Shown: positions 18,259-26,177 of the stretch, in pieces
How positions within the stretch are numbered: the first letter of the stretch is position 1
Layout: each line of letters starts with the position of its first letter
Assembly (NCBI RefSeq): GCF_002266465.3
Contig: NZ_CP029427.2
Span: forward strand, 3,350,501 to 3,414,500
Origin: Bradyrhizobium symbiodeficiens
GTDB taxonomy: Bacteria > Pseudomonadota > Alphaproteobacteria > Rhizobiales > Xanthobacteraceae
Length of the DNA: 64,000 nt
Direction of reading: 5' to 3'
Position numbers and translations under genes: made by a program
Notes under the pieces: model-generated
Told to the model about the DNA's origin: nothing
Databases searched by the model: none
What the model saw: the letters and a program-made list of their open reading frames with translations, nothing else

Positions 18259-18351
18259 GCTTGCTTTGCTCCATGCCGGCGGGCCCGGCGTGATGTGAAG
18301 AGATCGAACGTATCGAGCGGGAGTTGGCCTTTTGCGGGGCCACATCGCCTC

Positions 18352-18894
18352 TCATTTGGCCTCGATCGTACTCATGTGCCGCAGCCACTCGACCAGATAG
18401 AGCGACACGGAGGCGAGCGTGAAGACCGTGACGAGGCTCATCAGGATGATATCATAAGGGGCCGGCTTGAAGCCGAAGGCAAGCGCCGCCAGCACGAGGG
18501 CCGCGAACGCCACTTGCGCCACGGTGTTAAGCTTGGACACTTTCGACGGCTTCATCTCGACCGGCCGGTCGAACAGCCAGGATACGATCACGGCGGCGAC
18601 GATCATGATGTCGCGCGAGACCACCAGGATCACGATCCAGCGCGGGATTGCGCCCCAGATCCCGAGCGCCATGTAGATCGAGACCAGCAGCGCCTTGTCC
18701 GCGAGCGGATCGAGCAGGGCGCCGAGTTCGCTCGTCATGTTGAAGCGCTTGGCCAGGAAGCCGTCCACGGCATCGCTGATCCCGGCGATCAGGAAGACGG
18801 CGAACGCGACCTCCATTTGGCTCGACACGATGGCCCAGACGATGATCGGGACCAGCATGATGCGGCCCAGGGTAATGATATTCGGAATACTCAC
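18352..18894 (-). CDS. CDP-alcohol phosphatidyltransferase (PgsA-like)
   Basis: A 180-residue membrane enzyme starting at GTG 18892-18894, with GGGAAG 7 bases upstream; an earlier GTG at 18912 lacks such a site. It begins SIPNIITLGRIMLVPIIV and carries the family metal site DAVDGFLAKR followed by GALLDPLADK, i.e. D..DG..A(K)...G...D...D; the usual AR is AK here. About five TM helices follow. The family condenses CDP-diacylglycerol with an alcohol; glycerol-3-phosphate (PgsA) is likeliest but a cardiolipin-synthase-like role is possible. Confidence 0.85.
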   Translation of the reverse strand: MSIPNIITLGRIMLVPIIVWAIVSSQMEVAFAVFLIAGISDAVDGFLAKRFNMTSELGALLDPLADKALLVSIYMALGIWGAIPRWIVILVVSRDIMIVAAVIVSWLFDRPVEMKPSKVSKLNTVAQVAFAALVLAALAFGFKPAPYDIILMSLVTVFTLASVSLYLVEWLRHMSTIEAK

Positions 18895-19050
18895 GAAAGC
18901 GCTTCCCGGCACCCGGTCTGACCTCGAATCCGGCCCCCTCGGGAGGCTGAACCGGTTGATATCTACATACTATAGGGTGGGGCGCCACGCTTGCCATTGC
19001 GCGTCCCCGGAATTCGACGTAACCAGCCGCAAACCCACTGGAAATCGGGC

Positions 19051-20124
19051 ATGACCGACCGCAAAAACGGCCTCACTTACGCCGATTCAGGCGTCGATAT
19101 CGACGCGGGCAACCGCCTGGTCGATTTGATCAAGCCGATGGTGCGCGCCACCGCACGGCCCGGCGCCGACGCCGAGATCGGCGGCTTCGGCGGTCTGTTC
19201 GACCTCAAGGCGGCCGGTTTCAAGGACCCGGTCCTGGTGGCTGCGACCGACGGGGTCGGCACCAAGGTCAAGATTGCGATCGAGACCGGGCTGCACGGCG
19301 GGATCGGCATCGACCTCGTCGCCATGAGCGTCAACGACCTCGTGGTGCAGGGCGCCGAGCCGCTGTTCTTCCTGGACTATTTCGCCTGCGGCAAGCTCGA
19401 TCCGGAGGCGACGGCCTCGATCGTCGCGGGCGTCGCGGAAGGCTGCCGAGAATCCGGCTGTGCCCTGATCGGCGGCGAGACCGCCGAGATGCCCGGGCTG
19501 TACAAGGACGGCGACTACGACCTCGGCGGCTTTGCTGTCGGTGCTGCGGAGCGGGGCACGCTGCTGCCGCGCAAGGACATCGCCGCGGGCGACGCCGTGA
19601 TCGGGCTCGCCTCGTCGGGGGTGCATTCCAACGGCTTCTCGCTGGTGCGCAAGATCGTCGAGCAATCGGGCCTCGGCTTCGAAGCCCAGGCTCCGTTCGC
19701 CCCTGTGATGACGCTGGGCGGCGCGCTGCTGACGCCGACCAAGCTCTACGTCAAATCCTGCCTGCGTGCGATCCGCGAGACCGGCGCGGTGAAGGGCCTT
19801 GCCCACATCACCGGCGGCGGCTTCACCGACAACATTCCGCGCGTACTGCCGAAGGAGCTCGGCGTCGGCATCGATCTGGCACGCCTGCCGGTGCTGCCGG
19901 TGTTCAAATGGCTGGCCGCGCAGGCTGGCATCGCCGAGCTGGAAATGCTGCGCACCTTCAACTGCGGCATCGGCATGATCGCGATCGTCGAGCCCGACAA
20001 GGTCGACGAGGTTGTGCAGGTCTTCACCGACGCCGGCGAGACCGTGGCGCAGCTCGGCACCGTGATACCGGCCGAGGGCGAGCACCGCGTCGTCTATAAC
20101 GGCCATCTCGACATGGCCTTGTAA
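19051..20124 (+). CDS. purM: Phosphoribosylformylglycinamidine cyclo-ligase
   Basis: A 357-residue AIR synthetase of purine synthesis. The start at ATG 19051 has GGAAATCGGGC upstream; an in-frame earlier start at 18991 adds 20 non-conserved residues. It shows [15 protein letters not shown], the ATP-binding FGGLFDLK and [14 protein letters not shown], then [10 protein letters not shown] and [16 protein letters not shown], all hallmark PurM segments. It makes AIR from FGAM and ATP in the cytosol. Its stop overlaps the purN start (TAATG), so the two are translationally coupled. Confidence 0.96.
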   Translation: MTDRKNGLTYADSGVDIDAGNRLVDLIKPMVRATARPGADAEIGGFGGLFDLKAAGFKDPVLVAATDGVGTKVKIAIETGLHGGIGIDLVAMSVNDLVVQGAEPLFFLDYFACGKLDPEATASIVAGVAEGCRESGCALIGGETAEMPGLYKDGDYDLGGFAVGAAERGTLLPRKDIAAGDAVIGLASSGVHSNGFSLVRKIVEQSGLGFEAQAPFAPVMTLGGALLTPTKLYVKSCLRAIRETGAVKGLAHITGGGFTDNIPRVLPKELGVGIDLARLPVLPVFKWLAAQAGIAELEMLRTFNCGIGMIAIVEPDKVDEVVQVFTDAGETVAQLGTVIPAEGEHRVVYNGHLDMAL

Positions 20125-20792
20125 TGACTGGCGCTGTGATGAAGCGCCGCGTCGCCATCCTGATCTCCGGCCGCGGCTCCAACATGTCCGCGCTGATCAA
20201 GGCCGCTGCGGCTGCGGATTTCCCGGCCGAGATATCGCTCGTCATCTCGAACAAGGCCGACGCGCTCGGGCTCGAACGGGCCCAAGCGGCTGGCGTGAAC
20301 ACGCTGGTGATCGAGAGCAAGCCGTTCGGCAAGGACCGCGCCGGCTTCGAAAAGGTGCTTCAGGCGGCCCTCGACCAGCACGGTATCGAGCTGATTTGTC
20401 TCGGCGGCTTCATGCGCCTGTTCACGGCCGAGTTCACCCAAAGCTGGTACGGCCGGATGCTCAACATCCATCCCTCGCTGCTGCCGTCCTTCCCCGGCCT
20501 CGACCCGCACGGCCAGGCCCTGCGCGCCGGCGTCAAACTGTCAGGCGCGACGGTGCACTTCGTGATCCCCGAGACCGACGCCGGCCCGATCGTGATGCAG
20601 GGCGCGGTGCCCGTTGGCGATCACGATACGGGAGATACGCTGTCGGAACGCATCCTCGAAGTCGAGCACCGCATCTATCCCGAAGCGCTGCGGTTGCTTG
20701 CGACCGGAAAGGTCCGGATCGAGGGCGATGTGTGCAGGACGGCCGGGAGTGCTGCGTCGGAGAATTTTTTAGTTTCGCCCGTCGTAGGGTAA
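20124..20792 (+). CDS. purN: Phosphoribosylglycinamide formyltransferase
   Basis: A 222-residue GAR transformylase. The N-terminus KRRVAILISGRGSNMSALI binds GAR phosphate, and CLGGFMRLFTAEF, MLNIHPSLLPSFPG and GATVHFVIPETDAGPI contain the conserved Asn-His-Asp catalytic set. It uses 10-formyl-THF to formylate GAR. Translation may begin at the coupled ATG 20124 or at an internal ATG five codons on (MKRRV), which matches usual PurN starts better. The last 25 residues are poorly conserved. Confidence 0.94.
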   Translation: MTGAVMKRRVAILISGRGSNMSALIKAAAAADFPAEISLVISNKADALGLERAQAAGVNTLVIESKPFGKDRAGFEKVLQAALDQHGIELICLGGFMRLFTAEFTQSWYGRMLNIHPSLLPSFPGLDPHGQALRAGVKLSGATVHFVIPETDAGPIVMQGAVPVGDHDTGDTLSERILEVEHRIYPEALRLLATGKVRIEGDVCRTAGSAASENFLVSPVVG

Positions 20793-20806
20793 AGATGGTC
20801 TCGGGC

Positions 20807-21046
20807 TCACGAGCCGCGAAATAACAGATCGACCGGTTTGTACATTTGCCGAGGCTGATCGAACACACCTTCGAACGCCTCATCGGGAAGCTCCGAGCCG
20901 AAAACGTCGAAAGCACCGTTCACCCCGACATCAGTGCCTGCGATAACGCCTGCCGAAGCCGAGCGTTGCTGCTCATCAGTCGTCATCGGTGGTGGCTTGG
21001 TGGTGATGGTCGGCTCCAAAGCAACGGCGGCTTTCGCTAATATCAT
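20807..21046 (-). CDS. Small hypothetical protein
   Basis: A 79-residue ORF downstream of cspA on the same strand. It has no signal peptide; the C-terminal half (FDVFGSELPDEAFEGVFDQP, then YKPVDLLF) is acidic and looks protein-like, the N-terminal 20 residues less so. An internal ATG (MTTDEQ) could be the true start. It begins within the presumed cspA terminator tail and has only a weak ribosome site, so expression is uncertain. Confidence 0.4.
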   Translation of the reverse strand: MILAKAAVALEPTITTKPPPMTTDEQQRSASAGVIAGTDVGVNGAFDVFGSELPDEAFEGVFDQPRQMYKPVDLLFRGS

Positions 21047-21081
21047 CCAACAAAAACAAAATCCCCCGGCAGAGCCGGGGG
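21046..21081 (-). terminator. Rho-independent terminator of cspA
   Basis: Arms CCCCCGGC (21063-21070) and GCCGGGGG (21074-21081) enclose a 3-base loop and are followed on the minus strand by ATTTTGTTTTTG. It lies 38 bases past the cspA stop. Confidence 0.8.
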
Positions 21082-21118
21082 CAACGTCATGTTCTCTCGT
21101 GTGTAGCCTTGAGAGAAG

Positions 21119-21325
21119 TCAGGAGACCTTGAGGTTCTCCGCGGATGCCTTGCCGCGGTTCTCCACGAGGTCGTATTCAACCACCTGGTTTTCGTTGAGG
21201 GTCGAGAGTCCGGCGCGCTCGACGGCGGAGATATGGACGAACACGTCCTTGTCGCTGCCGTTCGGCTTGATGAACCCGTAGCCCTTGGTCGGGTTGAACC
21301 ATTTGACGGTGCCCTTTTGCGGCAT
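21119..21325 (-). CDS. cspA: Cold-shock domain protein
   Basis: A 68-residue CSD protein. RNP1 (KGYGFIKP) and RNP2 (VFVHISAV) are both intact, preceded by GTVKWFNPTKG. It is a nucleic-acid chaperone binding single-stranded RNA/DNA in the cytosol. AGGAGACTG precedes the ATG. The upstream 374-base gap leaves room for a long structured leader as in other csp genes, but I cannot show one. A strong terminator follows, so it is a single-gene transcript. Confidence 0.93.
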   Translation of the reverse strand: MPQKGTVKWFNPTKGYGFIKPNGSDKDVFVHISAVERAGLSTLNENQVVEYDLVENRGKASAENLKVS

Positions 21326-21699
21326 CCTCAGTCTCCTCCGCTAGATACAAAAACGACGCGGCCGCTTTTCGCGTGCCACGCCACAAACGGGCTTCCGGAA
21401 GTCTGTTCGAGTCTTGAGTCTCAATGTCGCGAAACGCACAGTCGAGCGGCCAATTCCGATTGTGTCCGATATTGCAACATGAAAATCGCCCGTTAGCAAG
21501 CCGTGCGCGGATTTCAAGGGCGAGCCGTTTGTGCCGACTTGCAATTTCCGACCTGTGGCCGCGGAACCACAATCGAGGGCAATAGCCTCGGTGACAGCGG
21601 GCCAAGCGGTTGACCCTCCGTAGCAGTTCGGCGCAAATCGCGACGTGCGCCGCGCCTGTTGCATTTTTGCGCGCCGCCATTTGCTTCGGGATTTTCGTC
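21326..21699. other. Intergenic region between cspA and the barrel-protein gene
   Basis: This stretch holds the 5-prime regions of two divergent genes. I see no convincing ORF, tRNA or clear promoter hexamers. It is somewhat more A/T-rich near 21460-21490 than its neighbours. Confidence 0.4.
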
Positions 21700-22824
21700 A
21701 TGTGCTGCACATCGCAGCCCTCCGGGACACGGCAGGTAAGTGGAGGAGCCCGGGTTCGCCGGACGACGGCCAACGTCGCGGGTGCCGTCGTGGCTGGTTT
21801 GATGGTGCCGGCTGCTTTTGCTCAGGTGGCGCCGCCGCTGCCGCCTCCCACGCCCTCGGCCATCTCGACCAACTACGACCAATCGGCCGGCAACAGCGCG
21901 CTCAATCTCGGCTCGAACTTCCTGGAGCGCCTCGGCAACCAGGCATCAGGCGGCGTCAACCGGACGTTCCGGACCAATCCCGGCGGCGGCGGCGCATCCG
22001 CGAGTGCGGAAGACCCGCGCTATCGCACTTGGTTCGAGGGCTACGGCATCTCGGTGCGGACAGACGCGCAAGGGGACTTCGTCGGCGACAGGCGCAAGAC
22101 GGTCGGCGGCGTTGCCGGCTTTGGCGCGCGGGTGTCGCCGGGCGTCAATCTCGGCTTCTCCGTCGACCAGAGCCACACCGACGTCGACGTGCCGCTGGCG
22201 CTGCAATCGGCGACGCTCGACCTGACGCAAGTCGGCATCAACGGTTCGGTCGACAAGGGGCCATGGACCTGGGCCTTTGCCGTGGTGCACGGCTTCGGCA
22301 AGGTCCGTTCCAGCCGCGACACCGGCCTTGGCCTTGCGACCGCGGGCTATCGCGCCGCAGTCGACGGCGCGCTGACCGAGATCAGCTATTACTGGACCAA
22401 GGACCAGATGCGGATCGTGCCCAAGGGCGCGCTGGAATATGTGCGCGCCACCAGCGCGGCGTTCCAGGAGGCCGGCGGCCTCGATCCGCTCACCGTCGGT
22501 TCGACCACGCTCTCGCGCGCACGCATCATGGTCGGGGCCGAGATCGGCCGCTACTTCATCATCGACCAGAGAATCCTGGACCTGTCGGCCTACGGCAAGC
22601 TCGTCGACAATTTCCATCAGGATTTGGGATTGATCCAGGTCAGCCTCGGCACCCAGAACATCGTGGTGCCCGGCATCGGCGAGAGCCGTTACGGCATGGA
22701 TGCAGGTGCCTCGGCTTCGCTCAGCCTGACCAGTGTGGCGCGGCTCTACGTCAATTACGACGGCAAGTTCCGCAACGAGCTGACGTCACACCAGGGCACG
22801 GTCGGCTTCGAATATCGCTGGTAG
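21700..22824 (+). CDS. Outer-membrane beta-barrel protein, autotransporter-domain type
   Basis: A 374-residue protein. From ATG 21700 it has a basic N-region, then a hydrophobic core and AAFAQ cleavage site near residue 42; longer TTG starts exist upstream. A Pro-rich linker (APPLPPPTP) leads to a domain of about 280 residues made of alternating strands and ending in GTVGFEYRW, the aromatic C-terminus that targets barrels to the outer membrane. It resembles an autotransporter translocator without a passenger. The true start is uncertain. Confidence 0.75.
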   Translation: MCCTSQPSGTRQVSGGARVRRTTANVAGAVVAGLMVPAAFAQVAPPLPPPTPSAISTNYDQSAGNSALNLGSNFLERLGNQASGGVNRTFRTNPGGGGASASAEDPRYRTWFEGYGISVRTDAQGDFVGDRRKTVGGVAGFGARVSPGVNLGFSVDQSHTDVDVPLALQSATLDLTQVGINGSVDKGPWTWAFAVVHGFGKVRSSRDTGLGLATAGYRAAVDGALTEISYYWTKDQMRIVPKGALEYVRATSAAFQEAGGLDPLTVGSTTLSRARIMVGAEIGRYFIIDQRILDLSAYGKLVDNFHQDLGLIQVSLGTQNIVVPGIGESRYGMDAGASASLSLTSVARLYVNYDGKFRNELTSHQGTVGFEYRW

Positions 22825-22835
22825 GCAGAGACCTT

Positions 22836-23876
22836 CTAAGCCGGCGTCGCCGCGACATATCCCGTCAATCCAAATCCCTCGCGCGCGGCCGTCATCATCG
22901 GCACCAGCGCGTTCGGATGGATGAATTCGTCGCGAAAGCAGGGATAGATCTTGGGATCGAAGATCTTCTTCAGCCAGTCGATCACGATCTTGTGGCGCTC
23001 GGAGGTTCGAAACTCCTTGTGATAAGTGAGCCAGAGATCGGCGTGGTGGCTGACGCCGAGATCGACGGCGATCAACGGCGCGCCCAGCGCGATCGAGACC
23101 GTCGGCAGGAAGCCGATGCCGGCGCCGCGCTCGACGGCATAGAGCGCGCCGACCGAGGAATTGGTCTTGATCCCGACGATCCCCTCGAGCGACTTCAGTC
23201 CGAGCACGCGGGCGTAGGCGCTGTCGTCGACCTGCGGCGCGCTCTGCTTGATGATGCGGTGGTTATTCAGTTCGGCGAGCGTCGTCGGCACGCCGTAGAG
23301 GCTTTCGTACTCCTTTGAGACGAAGGGATAGATGTGCAGACGGCCGAGCTTGGCGACGATCAGGTCGGGATTGGTCGGAGGCTCGAGCTGGATCGCGATG
23401 TCGGATTCAAGCCGTGCGACGTCGGCCTGCTCCATCGCGCAACGCAAATCGACGGTGATCTTGCGGTAGGTCTTCTGGAAGTCGATCAGTCGCGGAAGGA
23501 TCCAGAAATTGCCGGGACCTTCGGTCACCGCGACGCGCACGGTGCCGGAAGTGTCGTTCGACGACCGCGAGGCGCGCCGAAAGACGTTGAAGGCATGACG
23601 CTCCATATGCGCAACGTCGGCGATCATCGCGGTGCCTTCATCGCTGAGCGTGAGCCCGCTCTGGTCGCGCAGGAACAGCTTGCAGCCGATGCTCTCTTCG
23701 AGCCGGTCGATCCGGCGCATCAGCGTGGTCGAGGTGAGCCCGAGCTCCTCGGCGGCATTGCGAAAACTTTTATATTTTGCACACGCTAAAAACAGTTTCA
23801 AATCGTCCCAGGACGCATCCAGGGCTTCTTCACCGTGCTGCGTCACCGCAGCACCCCGGTGCAATAACTGCTGCAT
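22836..23876 (-). CDS. LysR-family transcriptional regulator
   Basis: A 346-residue regulator. The N-terminal winged helix (about 22-85) reads WDDLKLFLACAKYKSFRNAA then LTSTTLMRRIDRLEESIG, followed by a periplasmic-binding-protein-like effector domain. A 20-residue extension precedes the usual LysR start, and another start closer to the HTH is possible. It is divergent from the GNAT/hydrolase cluster starting at 23948, with a 71-base gap, so it probably controls that cluster. Confidence 0.9.
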   Translation of the reverse strand: MQQLLHRGAAVTQHGEEALDASWDDLKLFLACAKYKSFRNAAEELGLTSTTLMRRIDRLEESIGCKLFLRDQSGLTLSDEGTAMIADVAHMERHAFNVFRRASRSSNDTSGTVRVAVTEGPGNFWILPRLIDFQKTYRKITVDLRCAMEQADVARLESDIAIQLEPPTNPDLIVAKLGRLHIYPFVSKEYESLYGVPTTLAELNNHRIIKQSAPQVDDSAYARVLGLKSLEGIVGIKTNSSVGALYAVERGAGIGFLPTVSIALGAPLIAVDLGVSHHADLWLTYHKEFRTSERHKIVIDWLKKIFDPKIYPCFRDEFIHPNALVPMMTAAREGFGLTGYVAATPA

Positions 23877-23947
23877 ACTCCTGATCCCCAGCCGCTAAGC
23901 TCATCGGCATAGCGGGGCACGAAAGCCTCGAACGATAGAGGCGTGAC

Positions 23948-24565
23948 ATGTGTATGGAAAGGGGCTCGTTTGCCGCAAGGCATGATTTCGATGCCTTGCC
24001 GCTGAGCCCGGATGTCGAAGTCCGTTGCGCGCAATCTTCCGAAATTGCCGTGCTTGCACAGATGGCGCACCGGCTGGTGCCGGGCGTTCGGATCGGGGCC
24101 GCCGAGCTTGCGCGATACGTCGCGTTCGACCCCCAGAGTATCCTGACGTTCACCCGGAAGGGCGATCTCGTCGGCGGCATGGCGTTCCTGTTCCTCAACG
24201 ACCGCGGGCACGATGCGCTGCTGCTCGACGAGATCTGCCTCACTGCGCCTGAGACGCACTATCTCGTTTCCGCGAAAGAAGACGTCGCTGCCATCTACAT
24301 CTGGGCGATCGCGGCGACAGGACGCGGGATCGCCGGTCTCGGCAAGGCTGCAGCACATCTCCGACAGCTAAGGTTTCGCGGCGCCGATTGCTATGCGCAG
24401 CCGTCAACGGTGGCCGGACGCGACATCATGAAGGCGACCGGCTTTGCGCCGGTCCCGAGCTTCCAGCCCGACCTCTGGTGCTACGAGCGGCCTTGGCATC
24501 GCCAGCCGCTGCGCATGCCGGGCGCGATCATCCAGGCAAGGAGTTTTGCAGATGCACGGTACTAG
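23948..24565 (+). CDS. GNAT-like acetyltransferase-fold protein 1
   Basis: A 205-residue protein not assigned to a named family. The middle has strand-helix content like GNAT enzymes (TFTRKGDLVGGMAFLFL, IYIWAIAATGRGIAG) and ends with RDIMKATGFAPVPSF, similar to the last beta-alpha unit where acetyltransferases read ...ALGF. The canonical acetyl-CoA loop R/Q-x-x-G-x-G/A is weak (TGRGIAG). Its end overlaps the next gene's start by 14 bases, so both are co-expressed. Substrate unknown. Confidence 0.6.
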   Translation: MCMERGSFAARHDFDALPLSPDVEVRCAQSSEIAVLAQMAHRLVPGVRIGAAELARYVAFDPQSILTFTRKGDLVGGMAFLFLNDRGHDALLLDEICLTAPETHYLVSAKEDVAAIYIWAIAATGRGIAGLGKAAAHLRQLRFRGADCYAQPSTVAGRDIMKATGFAPVPSFQPDLWCYERPWHRQPLRMPGAIIQARSFADARY

Positions 24566-25172
24566 GATTCCTCTCGCCAAGCCCAGTTCCCGGGCCATCT
24601 CCATCCGTCTTGCGCGCGATCCCAGCGATCTCATGCTGGTCACGGCCATCCGTTCCGCGGTCTATCTCGCCGAGCAGGATTGTCCGTTCGAGGAGGAGTT
24701 CGACGGCAACGACATGGTCGCGGCCCATTTCATCGGCTTCGTCGGCAACGAGCCCGCAGGCTGCCTGCGGGTGCGCTTCTTCGGCGATTTCGCCAAGGTG
24801 GAGCGGCTCGCGGTGCGTCACCAATACCGGCGTTCGCGCGTCTCGTTCAAGCTGGTGCAGGCCAGCGTCGACTATGTGAAGCGCAAGGGCTTTCGCAAGA
24901 TCTATGGCCAGGCACAGGACCGGCTGGTCGATTTCTGGGCCCATTTCGGCGCCAAGCCGCTCGGCCACAATCGCAAGGTCACCTTCTCGGATTTTTCCTA
25001 CACGGAAATGCTGCTGGAGATCGAGCCGGGACCGGACGCGATCACGCTGGACAGCGATCCCTACGTGATCATCCGTCCCGAAGGCGATTGGGACCGGCCG
25101 GGCGTGCTCGACGCCTCGGCAGGGCGGGCCGTGACCTCTCCGCTGCGGGACCTCGCGCTCGCCGACCGTTGA
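24552..25172 (+). CDS. GNAT-family N-acetyltransferase 2
   Basis: A 206-residue protein beginning at ATG 24552 inside the end of the previous gene. Recognisable GNAT elements are IRSAVYLAEQDCPFEEEFDG, NEPAGCLRVRFFGD, and VERLAVRHQYRRSRVSFKL, where the last is the acetyl-CoA binding strand-loop-helix, with R..RRSRVS replacing the usual Q..G.G. FWAHFGAKPLG follows at the usual place. This arrangement resembles autoinducer-synthase-like and hypothetical GNATs; substrate unknown. Confidence 0.75.
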   Translation: MHGTRIPLAKPSSRAISIRLARDPSDLMLVTAIRSAVYLAEQDCPFEEEFDGNDMVAAHFIGFVGNEPAGCLRVRFFGDFAKVERLAVRHQYRRSRVSFKLVQASVDYVKRKGFRKIYGQAQDRLVDFWAHFGAKPLGHNRKVTFSDFSYTEMLLEIEPGPDAITLDSDPYVIIRPEGDWDRPGVLDASAGRAVTSPLRDLALADR

Positions 25173-25197
25173 AACTGATGCAGCTCTGCGCAAGACA

Positions 25198-25761
25198 ATG
25201 CTGGCTTCCATCCATGATGATCCGCCGATCCTGGTCTGCGCGGATCTCCAGGGCGAATATCTGACCCCCGGGCGTCGCCACGTCATCCTCGACGGCGACG
25301 CCGTCACGTCGCGCTGCCTGGAACTCCTGACCGTGTGGCGGGGCAATCTCTGGCCGGTGATGCATCTGAAGCGCATCGCGCAGGCGGCTTGGTTCAATCC
25401 GGCATCGAGGCTGACCGATTGGATCGCGGCGACCAAGCCGCGGCCGGGGGAGCTGACGTTCGAGCACCCGCTGCCGTCCGCTTATAGCTCGTCGCGGTTC
25501 GTGGAGTACATGTCCAATATCCGCACTGTACGCTGCATTCTGATCGGTTTCTCCCTGGATGAGACCATTTTGGCCACCGCCGCCGATGGGTTTCACCGCA
25601 GTCACCGCTATCTAGTGGTCGCCGACGCCGTGGCTTGCCGGCAGCCCGGTACAGGCGATGCCGCCGGCTATAAGGATGCAGTAGTGAATGTCGTCGGGAA
25701 TTTTGCTACAATCCAATCCAGCGCCGAACTGCTCAGAACCAGCGGCGCCGTTGCGGTGTAG
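25198..25761 (+). CDS. Isochorismatase/cysteine-hydrolase fold protein lacking the Cys nucleophile
   Basis: A 187-residue protein. The fold markers are ILVCADLQGEYLTP (Asp16), WPVMHLKRIAQAAWFNP (Lys58) and ILIGFSLDETILATAADG. In cysteine hydrolases the last motif normally carries the nucleophile as x-C-V-x-A-T; here Thr123 stands in that place. Either it is an isochorismatase-like enzyme that does not need Cys, or it is catalytically dead and binds a ligand. It lies 25 bases after GNAT 2, in the same direction. Confidence 0.65.
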   Translation: MLASIHDDPPILVCADLQGEYLTPGRRHVILDGDAVTSRCLELLTVWRGNLWPVMHLKRIAQAAWFNPASRLTDWIAATKPRPGELTFEHPLPSAYSSSRFVEYMSNIRTVRCILIGFSLDETILATAADGFHRSHRYLVVADAVACRQPGTGDAAGYKDAVVNVVGNFATIQSSAELLRTSGAVAV

Positions 25762-25778
25762 GCGGCCGCGACCGGCGG

Positions 25779-25961
25779 ATGGGGTGGAGATTGTCGCGGG
25801 GAGACGAGCTCAAGGAGTTGGCGAGCGATCTGTCGCGTGCGGCCGAGAGGGCGCGCGGACTTGGTTTGCCGACCACGGTCTATCTGCTCTCGATGGCGCT
25901 GGTGGAGGTGAGGGAAGCCGCTGCCGGCACTGACGACGGACATGACGACGACACGGCGTGA
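25779..25961 (+). CDS. Small helical protein, unknown
   Basis: A 60-residue ORF 17 bases after the isochorismatase-fold gene. It is mostly a helix, with LKELASDLSRAAERARGL then LPTTVYLLSMALVEV, and an acidic tail. Start is ATG 25779 (AGGCGGCCGCGACCGGCGG region upstream); a TTG four codons in is possible. No motif is recognised, but spacing and direction suggest it is the last gene of the cluster. Confidence 0.5.
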   Translation: MGWRLSRGDELKELASDLSRAAERARGLGLPTTVYLLSMALVEVREAAAGTDDGHDDDTA

Positions 25962-26009
25962 GAGCGGCTCCAGGTGCTGCGTCGAGGTGCCGCTTCGTCA
26001 TGGGCGGAT

Positions 26010-26036
26010 TTGTCACGTGCAGCGTTGTCGCGTGCA
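26010..26036. repeat. Short tandem repeat upstream of the aminotransferase gene
   Basis: TTGTCACGTGCA (26010-26021) and TTGTCGCGTGCA (26025-26036) differ at one base and are spaced 15 bp apart; a degenerate third copy may follow near 26039. It lies about 150 bases before the aminotransferase start and could be a regulator binding site. Confidence 0.4.
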
Positions 26037-26177
26037 TCTTTGTGCATCGCTGCTGAGCGCTTGTTGTCGACGAATTGGCGTTGCAAGTTCCGCGCTGCCG
26101 CAATAGCCAAGGTAATTGATCATCGAGTGATGACGCCGGCCCTGCCGGCGACGTGACGCTTTCAAGGATCTGCGCAA

